Below are positions 34,401-46,400 of a stretch of 64,000 nt of DNA, piece by piece. The notes under the pieces are model-generated. The model worked only from the letters and a program-made list of their open reading frames with translations, did no database searches and was not told the origin of the DNA. This stretch comes from Osmia lignaria lignaria (lineage: Eukaryota; Arthropoda; Insecta; Hymenoptera; Megachilidae): NCBI RefSeq assembly GCF_051020975.1, contig NC_135041.1:12784256-12848255 (forward strand), written 5' to 3'. The translations under genes were made by a program, and so were the position numbers. The first letter of the stretch is position 1. Each line of letters starts with the position of its first letter.

Positions 34401-37400
34401 CGCATCGAGTCGGGGAAAATTGCAACTGTCGACAGAATTACAAATACAATTTGTACGGTACAATTGCCGGAAATTGGTATTGATCTGAAAAGTTTCCTGT
34501 ATTCAAAGCTGCGGAAAGACAACGACAGACTAATGATCGCAAAACGCGACGGCAACTTTGAACCGACGCAAACAACTTGGAAAGTTCCACGAGCCACATT
34601 TACGCGAGACTGCTGCGTGAAGAATAAAAAAAAAAAAAAAAATTAAAGATAAACGACCGGTGAAACTTTTCCCGCCAGTTTTTCTCCAGCCGTGAAACGA
34701 ACTTTCCCGCGGATCTATCCGTTCGAATACAGGAGGATTCGGAAGTTTCGACTCCGGTCCTTGTACCGAATCCTGCGGGAGTACCGACTTTTTGATTTAA
34801 CGAATCTTTTAAGCGAATCCTCGTCTTCCCGTCGACGCCACTTGCTGGAAGAAAAGCTTTCCGGCCGGATTTTCCGACTCCGAGTTGCGTGTTTTCCGGG
34901 GTAACAATGATCTCTGGAAAACAAAACGTCCTTTGTCTGCTTTCTTGACTTTTCAACAAACGTCTGCTGGTTATCCTTTTATTTAAAGGATCTCCGTGTT
35001 TTTCCGCGGCTTTTATCAAATTATAATTTACAAAGAGCGTCTTTTGAGTTTCAGTTCAAAAAATGTGTTGAATTAACAATTCATTCGGAATTGAAGTACC
35101 ACTGGAAAGTCTGCGAGTTTCACTTTTCGTTTCACTCCAATTCCTAATTAATCGACTCGCACTACCGTGACCTAAGAAGTTTCGCTGGAAAAATAGCAAA
35201 GAGTGTTCTCGTTGAACGAGGACGAGTGTTTCTCAGGGAAATCGGTCCACGGTTTATACAATGAGAATTCAAGAGAAGCCGATTAAGTTGGAAGGTACAT
35301 CGGTGGAGTGGTTGCTAACGTCCAGCTTCGACCGGCTCGTTAGTTGGCACAGTTTGGATTTAACGTAGAAATCGAGAAGTAGCAGAAAACTCAGTGGTCT
35401 GTGAGCGACTGGTTGTTCGTTCGCTGACCTCTGCACTGTTCGTAAAACATTGGACGATCGATTCGACCGAAGCAGACCGGAGAGAATTAATAGAGATTTA
35501 ATTGTTCAACATTTCAGTGATTACAGTCAACGTTGGAAAGTTTTCTTACGGTCTCGTTGAAAGTTTGCTGGTTCGGAAAATCATTTGCTACAAATTTAAT
35601 GACGTTGGCGAGTAAATTTACAACTTTTCCGCTTATTTTCCTTTAAAATCCTTCAAATTATACCACAGAGGGTAGAGGTAAACTGGTATACGTACTCTGA
35701 TCATCCCCTGTATATTCGAATCGTTAACCCTTTCGATTTGAATTACAACCATCGCGTCGAGCTTCTGAAGGAAGAAAATGTAAAATGATTACAGGTTGTC
35801 CAGGCGGCGCCCCTCCCCGTACCTGTCCAGGTGCGTAGCAAGAACGATGGCTCGGGGGTGGCAGCTTCCGTGTCGGGTGTTCGCCGAAGAAGCGGATCTC
35901 AGGGTTTACGATCGCCTGCCGCAAAGAGGCCGCTATCCGCCCCTGTCGCCCTTCAGGGCTGGCTACACAAACAGGGTTCCGAGGGTCTGATGCTGTGGAA
36001 GAAACGGTGGTTCGTCCTCTCCGAGTACTGCCTCTTTTATTACAAAGGTCAGAACCTTTTTCATCATTTTCTTCTGTTTTCTGTCTCTGCTTATATTACG
36101 TGTCGCCTACCTTTTCCCTCGCTATCCCATCCTATTTTTCTCTCATTCCTTCCTTTTACCTGGCTCGCTGTGCGTTCTTTTATGTTCAGCTTTGGAACGA
36201 CACCGAGCATGATTTTTCAACGAGAAAGCAGCCGACTCGTGATTCTAGTGGTTTCATTGAGAATACCTGCTTTGTTTCTTCTTGCTTGCCACGGTTTTGT
36301 TTAGATAAAGTCGCAAACGTGAATGGAGAGAATTTTTTGACATAACATGCGATTTTCTTTTTCTTTTTTTTGTTTTCGTTCTGTTAAAACGTGTAAACCG
36401 TAACGATCGCTTCTGTTTCCGGGGTTTTGAAGAAATTTTTCTGTGAAAATATCACCATTGTTGCATGACTTTCTGCTCTTTGCGTGGAAATTAATTCAGT
36501 ACTAACAAGTGTGTTGTACGAGAGTAGTGTAGCGTAAGCTTTATGGATTTAGGTATCGTGCCGTGTATTTTTCTCTCGGTATAATAAAAAAAAGAGACAC
36601 AGTACGAAGTTTGAACGAAATCGATGTTCGAAAGGTCGTTCCCCTTGGAAGGTAGCAAGGAGGAAGTAGTATTAGTCGGTAGTTGGTCAGACAACCGTTT
36701 CAACTTCTCTTCTATCATTCATACAGCACAGAATGCAAGAGAGAAATATATTTTTCAAGCGTTAAATGCAACAAGTACCAAATGTAATGAAGTTTTTACC
36801 AGATTTCAATTACACGAAACAAAGATATTTAGAGGATGAAAGGAAAAGAGGGAAAGTGAAATGAATTTAATCGTTCGCTTTCATTGTCCCTTCGAACATC
36901 GATGAAATTTGAATTTCGACGAGAGAATTCTAATGAAATCAAGAATTTTTCTTGCCCGTTCGTCGGTCGCAGACAGATTTTGGCACGGCTTCAACTCTCA
37001 TCTAGATGGTCTCGTTGTTTTTCACCGGTACACTCGCGACCATTTCCAATTTCCGACCGTCATGCTGCGACCCCTTTCCCGTTCACCCTTAACTCCTATC
37101 CACCAGATCGTTTCCGGCAACACTAATTGCACGAGTTCCCTCATTTTCTACTTACGCACTTCTTTCAGACTTCCGGAATATTTTCTCTTTTACATCGTCC
37201 GGCAATTTAGAGTCGAGATGAAAATTATTAAATAAATTAGGAAATGAAGTTACTACAAATATGTATTTAAAAAAGTGCCGCTATTTCTTTTTCTCCTAGC
37301 AGAATGATTCACGCTAGAATCTGTTCGAATAGAAGGAAACAACGCATAAATTGTAGTAAAAGTGTTGTACTCGTTCACGGTACGTCGTACATCTTTCGTT

Positions 37401-40400
37401 CTTCTGTTCGGCTGCGTGTCCGTTCTGGCATTCGCGACGAAATTTACAACACTTTTTATCTCCTTCCTTTTCCTCTGTCCGTGATTCAGCGCAAAGGATT
37501 TATGTAGGTGTCTCCAACAGGCGCGAACTAACGCGTGCCAGTGGTCGGTTAAAGATTTTTCCAATGTAACGAATCGAAACTTTTCGATTTGTCAGACGGA
37601 GAAATCGTTTCGCGTTTGTTCGGTATCTCGAAACATTTCTGATTGATGAGCAACTCGAGCCATCTTGACTGTTCCATCAAAGTCGCGTTTCAATCTAGCC
37701 TTTTTTATTTGCCGAATCGAAACTATAGCCATTTCTACTTTATAACTTGAATAACGTGAAAGGGATTTTATTTTCACCGTTCATTGTCAAAATCGGACGT
37801 TTTTCAATATCGCTCGATCAACATTCCATTTATCGCGTAACTGCAACTGACCGTGTAGTAACATGTATTTTCGACACGCGCCATTGAATATCAAAATATC
37901 AACGTTTCATGATTTACCAAACGGTCAAACGGATTTTCCATTAATAAATATTCTTGTGAAAATTTGTTTACAGGTCCGGAAGAGGAGAAATTGTTGGGCT
38001 CGATATTGTTACCATCGTACAAGGTCACCGTTTGCAAGCCCGAGGATAAAGTTAATAGAAAATTCGCATTCAAAGCGGAACACGCGAATATGAGGACGTA
38101 CCACTTTGCAGCGGACAGTTTCGAGAGCATGAATCAATGGGTGAACGCGTTAACTCTGGCGACACTTCTTCAGGATCCGAACCCGTAAGTCATCGTAATT
38201 TCATTTAAAAAAAAAAAGAAACATATTCTTCATTTTTCATCGTTGAGACTACTTCACGTTCAAGACACTGTTTGCTTCTTATTTCACAATTTATCTCGGC
38301 TATCTTTATCTGCATTTTGCCTCGTATCAGTGTTCCCCGTCATCCGTTTCCCATTTCTCATTTCTTTTCCGAATTGTTTCGTCGAGATACGTAAGGTTTC
38401 AGTCTCGTCAAAAGAAACGCGTTCCCCGAGCGAATAAAAGCGTACTCCATTTTCGGTCGGAGCATTCTTCCTTTTCGTGTCTCGTTAAATTACTTTAGCC
38501 TGCTGTCTTTGGCAAAGGAAGCGAACAATTATGAGAATTAAGAACACCTTCCCAAAGGTAAGTTATTGAATTTTTCATCTTACAATTAGAGATGGTAATG
38601 TATTTTTTTTGTATAGAAAACAAAAATTTAATAATCTTTAAAGTTACAAAATCCATCCATTGTTTCCTTCGAGATGGAAATTCCATCCGACTGGCGTAGA
38701 ATGGTTGTCGTTTATCTGGCTGAAAAGCATTGCAGGCAGCATGAATGTAACTTTCGGTGCAGCGCAACATTGGCGCGACGTTATCCGACTGGTTAGTTTG
38801 CGTCCGTCAAAGTTACTCACGGGTAAACGTGTTAAAAGGGGTGTGTTTGCCGTTGGTCTAGCGAACGTTTCGTCGAAAAAGTACAAAATGCACATTCAAT
38901 TTGCAATGTCGATTGCAGGAAGTTTCTGGCTCGAGGTAACCTGACTGTGTGGGCTCAGCTTGCTCGTTCTCAAAGCTAATGACTCCACGACCACCGCGAA
39001 ACTTTCTAAACTACAGTTTGTCGATCTTTCGGTTTGCACACTGATCCGTCGAATTAACTGCTTACCGGGTCGCGATTCTGCTTTCCCACTTCTTCGTGAA
39101 AGCTCGAAAATCATTTGTCTGATTTTCAGTGATAAAGTGTTGTAAGTATCGTTTCCTTTCTTTTTTTTTCTATTGAAATATCTTCAGCGGACTCGGCGAG
39201 GCAGCGGTGGTGATCGAAATAGCAGGCCAACAAGATGGCGAACGAAGCGCAAGACCGAGCGTCTCCTCGATATCCTCGATCCTGAATCACAGCGCCGACG
39301 ACAGTGATTCTGGTTTCCATGGTTTTCAATCTCGGGACGATCCCAGCCACGCGTCCAACAATAATTCCAGCCCGAACAGCGTGAACACTGCCTCCTTTCC
39401 CAATCTCAGTGGCAGCAACAGCAACAGCACTACCAATAACATCAATAACAATAATACCAACAACAATGTTGCGCTGGTGAACTCTAACAACAACGTGAAC
39501 GAAGTTCAACCAATGGTGAACGGTTGGATCCAACAACAGACTCCGTACATCCAAGCCAGTACGTCTCAGCAGCAACAGCAATACGGTCAATTGATGCCAT
39601 CTCCTCAACAACTGCAACAGGCGATGCTTCATCAGCACATATCCCATCAGAACAGCCAATCGGCTCATCAAGTTCACCAACACAAACACGTAGTCCAGCA
39701 ACAACAGAGCCAGTCACACTTGGCCAGCAACGTTCAAACTGTCCAACCGATGCCCAGGAAGTTCGGTCAACCGATCTACGCGAACGCGCCTCCGAAACCC
39801 CGAAGACTGACCGACGGTTCGACCGAGTACTCGACGCCATCCCCGGACCCGGACTACAGGAAGTCGCCAGTGTCACCGGACGTAACGGTGACTAGCAAAA
39901 GTCCTATGTCGGACTACGACAGGAACAGCATGATCTACGGAACCAGGATGAGTCAGCCGTCCCAGCAGAGTCTGAGAACGGACAAGTCGGGCTTGAATTA
40001 TGGCTACACCGGCCAGGTGCAGACTGAGAGGCGCACACCGGACACGTACGGACGTAGCGCGGCGAAACCGAGGTCGAATCACAGAGGAAACGGCGACTAC
40101 GAGGAAGTTTATGGCGCGCCTCAACTCTACCAGAGGCCGGCTGGTCCTGTTGGTTACACGAAGGGAGCTTCACCGGCTCCTATACCGATTCCGCTTTACG
40201 CTCAGCAACATCAGCAGTATCAGCAGCAAATTCATTCTCCCGTCGCCGCTTCTAACGGTATGTCTCTGTTTTTTTTTTTAACTATTTTATATTCCAGAAT
40301 GTTTGGAAAAAGGAGAAGAGAGATATTTTTAATTGAATTTGATTCAGTGCCAATAATGAGACAACCAAGAGCTCAACCACCGCCACGGCCGCACAGCGCT

Positions 40401-43400
40401 GACTTTTTAGAGTACGAGGCGAACAGGAAGCCGCAACAACAGCTACCGCCGCAATGCGAAGAATCGCTGAATCAACAGAGACGTCCGCAGAGGCCTAAAT
40501 CGAGTTTAGACATAGTCACTCCGTCGGACCCTGCTAACGATGGATATTTCTATTCCGAGGAGAGGTAATTGAAAGGGGGGAAACGTGTTTGTTTGAAAAA
40601 AATATTTTATTATCGCGAACGTTTCGATCGAAAAGCATTTGGCGATTTTGAAATTATTTCGGGATTGGATGTTGGTTCAGATACGCTGCACAGATGCGCC
40701 AGTCGGCGGTTTACCTCCATCAGACACCGCAGCATCATCAGCAACAAAGGAACCAATCACTTTCCCGCGCGACAATGCCGTCGAAAGCAACGGGAATTCG
40801 CGATGGTAGAAGCGAGGATGGTAGAATAGCTACGTTACCGGAAGCTTCCTGCACGGGGCTGAGGCGAGGGCAACGGGAACACGTTCATCAGCAGCACGTG
40901 ATGCCGCATCAGTCGCTGCAGAGGCATACCGAGTGAGTCGCTATGCTCTCCTCATCAATCTCCCTCTTCTCTTTAATTATCGTTAGATAGAAAGCGTTAA
41001 TTTTTAAGTAAATGCTTCTCCTTTCAACAATTCAACTTGACTGCTACAGCGATTAACTTCAATTATCTTACTCGTCATTCGAGTCACTCCGCTTTCGTCG
41101 TTATCTTACTATCCGATTATACAGTCTACGGTTACTGCTTTGCTAGCAACGATTCAGTGTTTGCCTCTTGAAATTGCTGACAAGAAAACTGTTAATTCGT
41201 AGCGAAATTAGAAATTAGAGGCAGAAGAGAGAGAGAGAGAGAGAGAGTTGGGAATTTGTCTCGTTTCCCTTCAGAATGAACAGCAACGAAGCGAAGATGA
41301 GGAGGTCGTTGCGGGAGAAAAGCTACGAGCCAAGCAGCCGAGAAATGCTGAGTCACGTGGAGGACGGAACGGTGCCTCGACGAATTCCACGGGATTACGA
41401 GTCGTCGATGGGGTGGGGTAGATCGACGACGAGTCACACGAGTCAGGGGGCTCACGTGGGCCAACCGTGTCACGCCGCTCACGGTGCTGCCAGACGATGG
41501 AACGAGCAGCAACAGTTCTGCAGGTCGGCGTCCGCGCGGCTTCCGAGGACGCGACATCCGGCAGCCTTGGACCCGGACGACGACGACTACGGCGAACGAT
41601 CTTCCGAGCAGGACTCGCGGGATGGTGAACGCAAGATCCAACAGGTTAGTGATCCATTTTTTATTTCTATTTTTATTTTTTTTCAATCTCGTAGAATTTG
41701 AAAATTTCAAGCGATAGTTAAATAATTAAACGAAGTTAAAATCATTCGTGATGGTGTAATAATTAAAATTGTGTAAGCTGTGACGTGTTCGTTAAAGAAT
41801 TTCAAAAGTGTGCCAAATGTCGCGTTCGCTGATCGGTGAAATCTTGTTCCGTAATAATTACGTAGAAACCTTCTTAGTTTAATATCTGAAACGTGCTTAC
41901 AAATATCAATAATTTACAAACGGAAGGCATTATTTTTCTCGATGACCGGCGGAATGTCTAAGGAACGCGTTACAAATCCTCAAACAGAGGATACTCAACG
42001 AACAGGTGACTCATAAATCGTCCCCTCGCTTTCTTCGTGTAATCGTAAACCATGTCCGTCGACTCGTTGATGGACAGAACAATTTCGTAGGCTGCATAGC
42101 TCCCAGGTAGATGATTCACGCGAAGGTGCAACCTGTGCCGAGGTACAGTCACGTGCAAGGATGCCTTTTCCTTGGTTAAAGAGAAGAACGGGGGAACCGA
42201 TGCACTCGTGTTTCAATTCCGGTATACCTCGGCTTAGTATCGACGTTTCACATTTCCCTAGCCTGTTTTCTTAAGGAACAAGTATGAGTCAGAGTGCTTA
42301 GGAAAATTCTTCCCCTGTGTTTCTTTTTAACCGAGAGAAGGCTACTATGCACGAGTCTCTGTATACATGCATTTCAGTCACGTCCAATGTGCCACAGCGT
42401 TCCGTGATTCTGCTTTCACTACGATCCATTCGATCCTCGTCATCGTTGAAAGAAGCTATTTGCGCTTCTTTGAACGTGAAACATCGCGCATGATACTTCC
42501 TTATGTCTGGACGCGCGTGCGTTGAATTCTAACGATCCTCTTTGTTGGTTCTTTGAAATTTTTAGATTAACGCCTTCTTGCTATTTCCTTCGAGTTAACT
42601 GTACGTTTTAGCGGATAACAACGCTCGATCTATAAATTATTAACTTCCTCGAAAAAGTCTCTTTTCATAAAACGACGGAGATGTAGATCCGAGGGAAAGA
42701 GGTGGCGTTACAAAGCGGTGTTGCGTGGTTGCAGCGAGAAGAGTCGATGAAGCGGTTGCTGGAATGGAAGCAGCGGATGCTGCAATCCCCGCTAACCCGG
42801 AAGCCATCCGGTTCTGCAAACAGAGGCAGGATGCAGAACGAGCTGTCGAGCTATTACAAGCAGCAAGCGTTGCTGGAACTGGCTGCCCACGAGGCATCGG
42901 TCGCCGAGAATCGTCACTCCCGAAGAAGAGAGGACGGGCATCGTCCGCACGCTCGAAGCAAAAGCACCGACGGACGTCGAACTGTCGCCAATGTTTCTCG
43001 GTACAACAGCTACTCCAGCGACGACGAAGGTAGGGACACATCGCCTGAACTTATTATCTGACTTGTCGCTTCTACGATTCCAGCCTCTCGTGGGACCCTA
43101 TTATTACTTTACAACCCTCTCTCAAACTCGTTTTTCTTCTTTAACCTTTTCGTTACGACCCCCTTCGTTTGACAGTCTATCGGTTTCTCTATTCGATTTG
43201 TCGTAAGATTTCGAAAACTACGGGGTTCTTCAATTTTCTTTTCAAACGCAACGAACGAACGAAAAGGTTAAACGCATTGCTTACAAAATAGGAAATTGAT
43301 TTTTTCTGCTATTTCGCTTATTCTATTATATCCGAGTGACGTGAGTTGGAAAAACAAATCATCGGTATCTGTATCGCTTTGCTACTCTCCTCAAAGTTTT

Positions 43401-46400
43401 GATATTGCATTTTCTAGTAAGTAAGAATTTTTGGAGACTTATGACGTTTATTTCTCGAACGATACTTGGGTTCCACGAGCAAGCTTTCTGCGATTGAAAG
43501 AATTCTGAAGTAGATAGCTAGATTGTGCTGCGAACATATAGCAAACTCTAACCCGTAAAACCACTCTAACACCGTCGACCTATCGACACCAGTGTTTTCT
43601 GCGAGTAAAAACGCTTCTGTGTATGGTGTTGCACGAGTCGTGACGAGTTACCAAATACCTCATACGGAAACGAGCGAGACACGTTGATCGCGCATGTAAC
43701 GATCAAATGATATTCTTCCGAAGAGCGGTACTTTTTCTTTCTCCGTTAATTGTGTTTTCGATTAATATGTGTGAACGATCACCTGCCAGCGTTGTTAACT
43801 AGCGATTAATTTGTGCAAACTCTTTGAAACTAACAGCAAAACTTGCGAATCGAACGATACGAAAAGAAACAAAGCATAAATATTAATGAGACCGAGAACG
43901 AGTCGCTAGAAGCTGAAAAAAAAAATACTTCCTCGTCCATGCTCCTTCTCTCTGTCTCTAGCTGTTTCTCCTTCTATCGCCTCTTAGAGAGGGGCTGACA
44001 AAGTTTGTAGATAGCGAGGATCTTTAAAGAAAGGTGAAAGGAACGGAGAGATAGATAAAATAGAAAAAGAAATAAAAAAACAAAAAATAATAAAGATATC
44101 AATGGAATCTGCAAACATTCTGTCCGCGGGGCTCCTTCTCTTTGCTGCTGTCGGGTCTGGGCTGTGACTGGTGAATGGGAACGATTAACACCTTTGGAAT
44201 TTAACTAAAGCGAAACCGTCCGTTACGACCTAACACTGGTACTAAGAAATGCCGTATTACTTAGCGACATGTGGGTCAGCATGGCATGCCGAGGATTATA
44301 TCACTAACACTGTATCGTAGAGCTGCGTTCAACCTGCGGCTGCCATTTACCTTCCAGCTCGTAATACGTGTCTTTGCTATCGAGTAATCGAGGACACGGT
44401 GGATCGATTCTTTCAATCGTTGCGATAATCCGTTAATCTTAAAGATAATGCGCTTTCTATAGTACTTGCTCGAGAGTTAGTTATAAAATGGTAGGGATCA
44501 TCTTAAAGTACCTTAACGCAAGTGTGATCAGATTTAAACGATTATCGCAACGATCAAGATCGATGCCAGCTTGGTAACCTAGCTTGGATTGCGTCGTGAG
44601 GGACTGGGTTGTTATTAATCTCACTCGTGAGTAACGAACGTGCTCGTGTGTTTGTTTTGTAACGGACGAATCAGAGCTGGGAGATGTCCGGAGGAAGCGA
44701 ACGCGCAGACCCTCGCATGCAGGAAGGAGCCCCCGGCAGCTCGGAGACAATCGTTCGTCGGGGATCCCGGTTCAGGACACGGTTCCTGGGAGCGGCCGTC
44801 AGAATCCGAACGTCCCGAGGTGCTCGAACGATCATCGAACGAGTCCGAACGCTTCGGTGCTGCCCAATTTGGGCGGGATACCACCCGACGCCGGCTACGA
44901 GGAGGTCAGCTTCCCACCCTCTCAGAGAACCGATCGTTCGCCGTCTTACTTTCTTTCGGAAGCGCACAGATCGGTCGGCAGATGCGATCAGCAAGAACTG
45001 GACGCTTCGTACGACGAGGAGAAATTCAAGAAGAAGCCTTCTGGAATTCTAAAGACATCTGCCACTTACGGCGTCGAGCAATCGAACAAGAGTCCAAACT
45101 CGTCCTCGTCGTCTGGTTACCCGGCCGAGTCTTGGTCCGGTCAGAAAACCGTTCAATGGACCACGAAGAAGGAGCGAGACGATTGGGATTCCAACATCGA
45201 CGAGAGCAAGGTTATAAAGGAGTTCTCTTATCAGTACATTAAACCGAAGGAGGAAGTTGAATCAGCAGAGGACGAGAGATCGCCGGGTAAACCGGAAGCA
45301 ATGAACTTGGTGCAATGTAGAATCAGATCGTTCGAGTCGAACATAGACAATTCTAGCCCGGTCAAAGAAGTTCTCGCGATGCAGGAACCTTTGAAAGTTT
45401 CGCCGCTTCAAGCTACCGAAGCTCATGTCTCGAAGTTGGATTGTTCGAAGAAGAGTTCCTCGATCATCCGCAACTTCGCGCTAGGCGAAGCTGAGGCTCA
45501 AGATTCCAAGTACAGGAACGTAAAAGAGGGCCACGCCAAACAGGCGTCCACGGATAGTAACAAGTCGGTGAAGGACTTGCTGGCGGATTTCGAAAGGAAG
45601 TCGCAGCAAGTTCAGAGGCAGGAATACGGAAGACGACAGGAGGTGAAACACCGCGGAGTGTTCAGCGACTCGGAAGCCCTGCTGTATGATACGGGAAGCG
45701 ATCTGGATCAACGGGAGAAGAACGAGGAAACGGGAAACGAGAGAGACAGCAAGACGGATCAAATTGTACCTGAGCCTATTAACGATTACAAACCTTACGC
45801 TGACGCGACGAAGAAGAAAGGAGACGCGTCCTTTCGTCGAAAGAAAAGATCGCCCTCCAAGGAGAGCACGACCGATGAAATTCCCAACGAGGATCTGGAC
45901 ACTGTATCAAATCCCAGTTGCAACAGACTGAGCGTCACAGAATCCTTGTTAACTCATGGCGATCATTTCTCTGGCGAGAGTGGAACCACCAGTCCCACGG
46001 TGAAACAGGAGGACATCAACCCTGAAGAACACTATCTCCCTATGTCGCCTAGGAAAGCTATACTGGACCCTAACTGCGACGACAGACCGAATCCAAACAT
46101 GATGGAAAGTCTGTTCGCCACTTTGGAACACGAAGAGAGTTCGTACGTGGAAATGGCTCAGAACGGCATGACGCATTCACTTCTGGCGCCTACCGAAGAG
46201 AATAGGAAACACGATTCTGGCGATTATTCCACCTTGGACACTCCTCACTACGAGTTCGTCTGCGTTTCCGATAGTAAGATGGAGCCTGTTTACATGGAAG
46301 TGAGTCAGTTGTCGGAAAAGGAAGAGAAAGATAGCGGTAAGTTGTCGAAGAAGAGGAGTCACGATGATTCGAACCATTCGAGAACAGATCTCCCTGATAT

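Noticed and set aside
39126..39704. 192-codon minus-strand frame
   Set aside because: It is the antisense shadow of the Gln/Asn-rich kmr exon (poly-Leu/Val from CAG/AAC codons).
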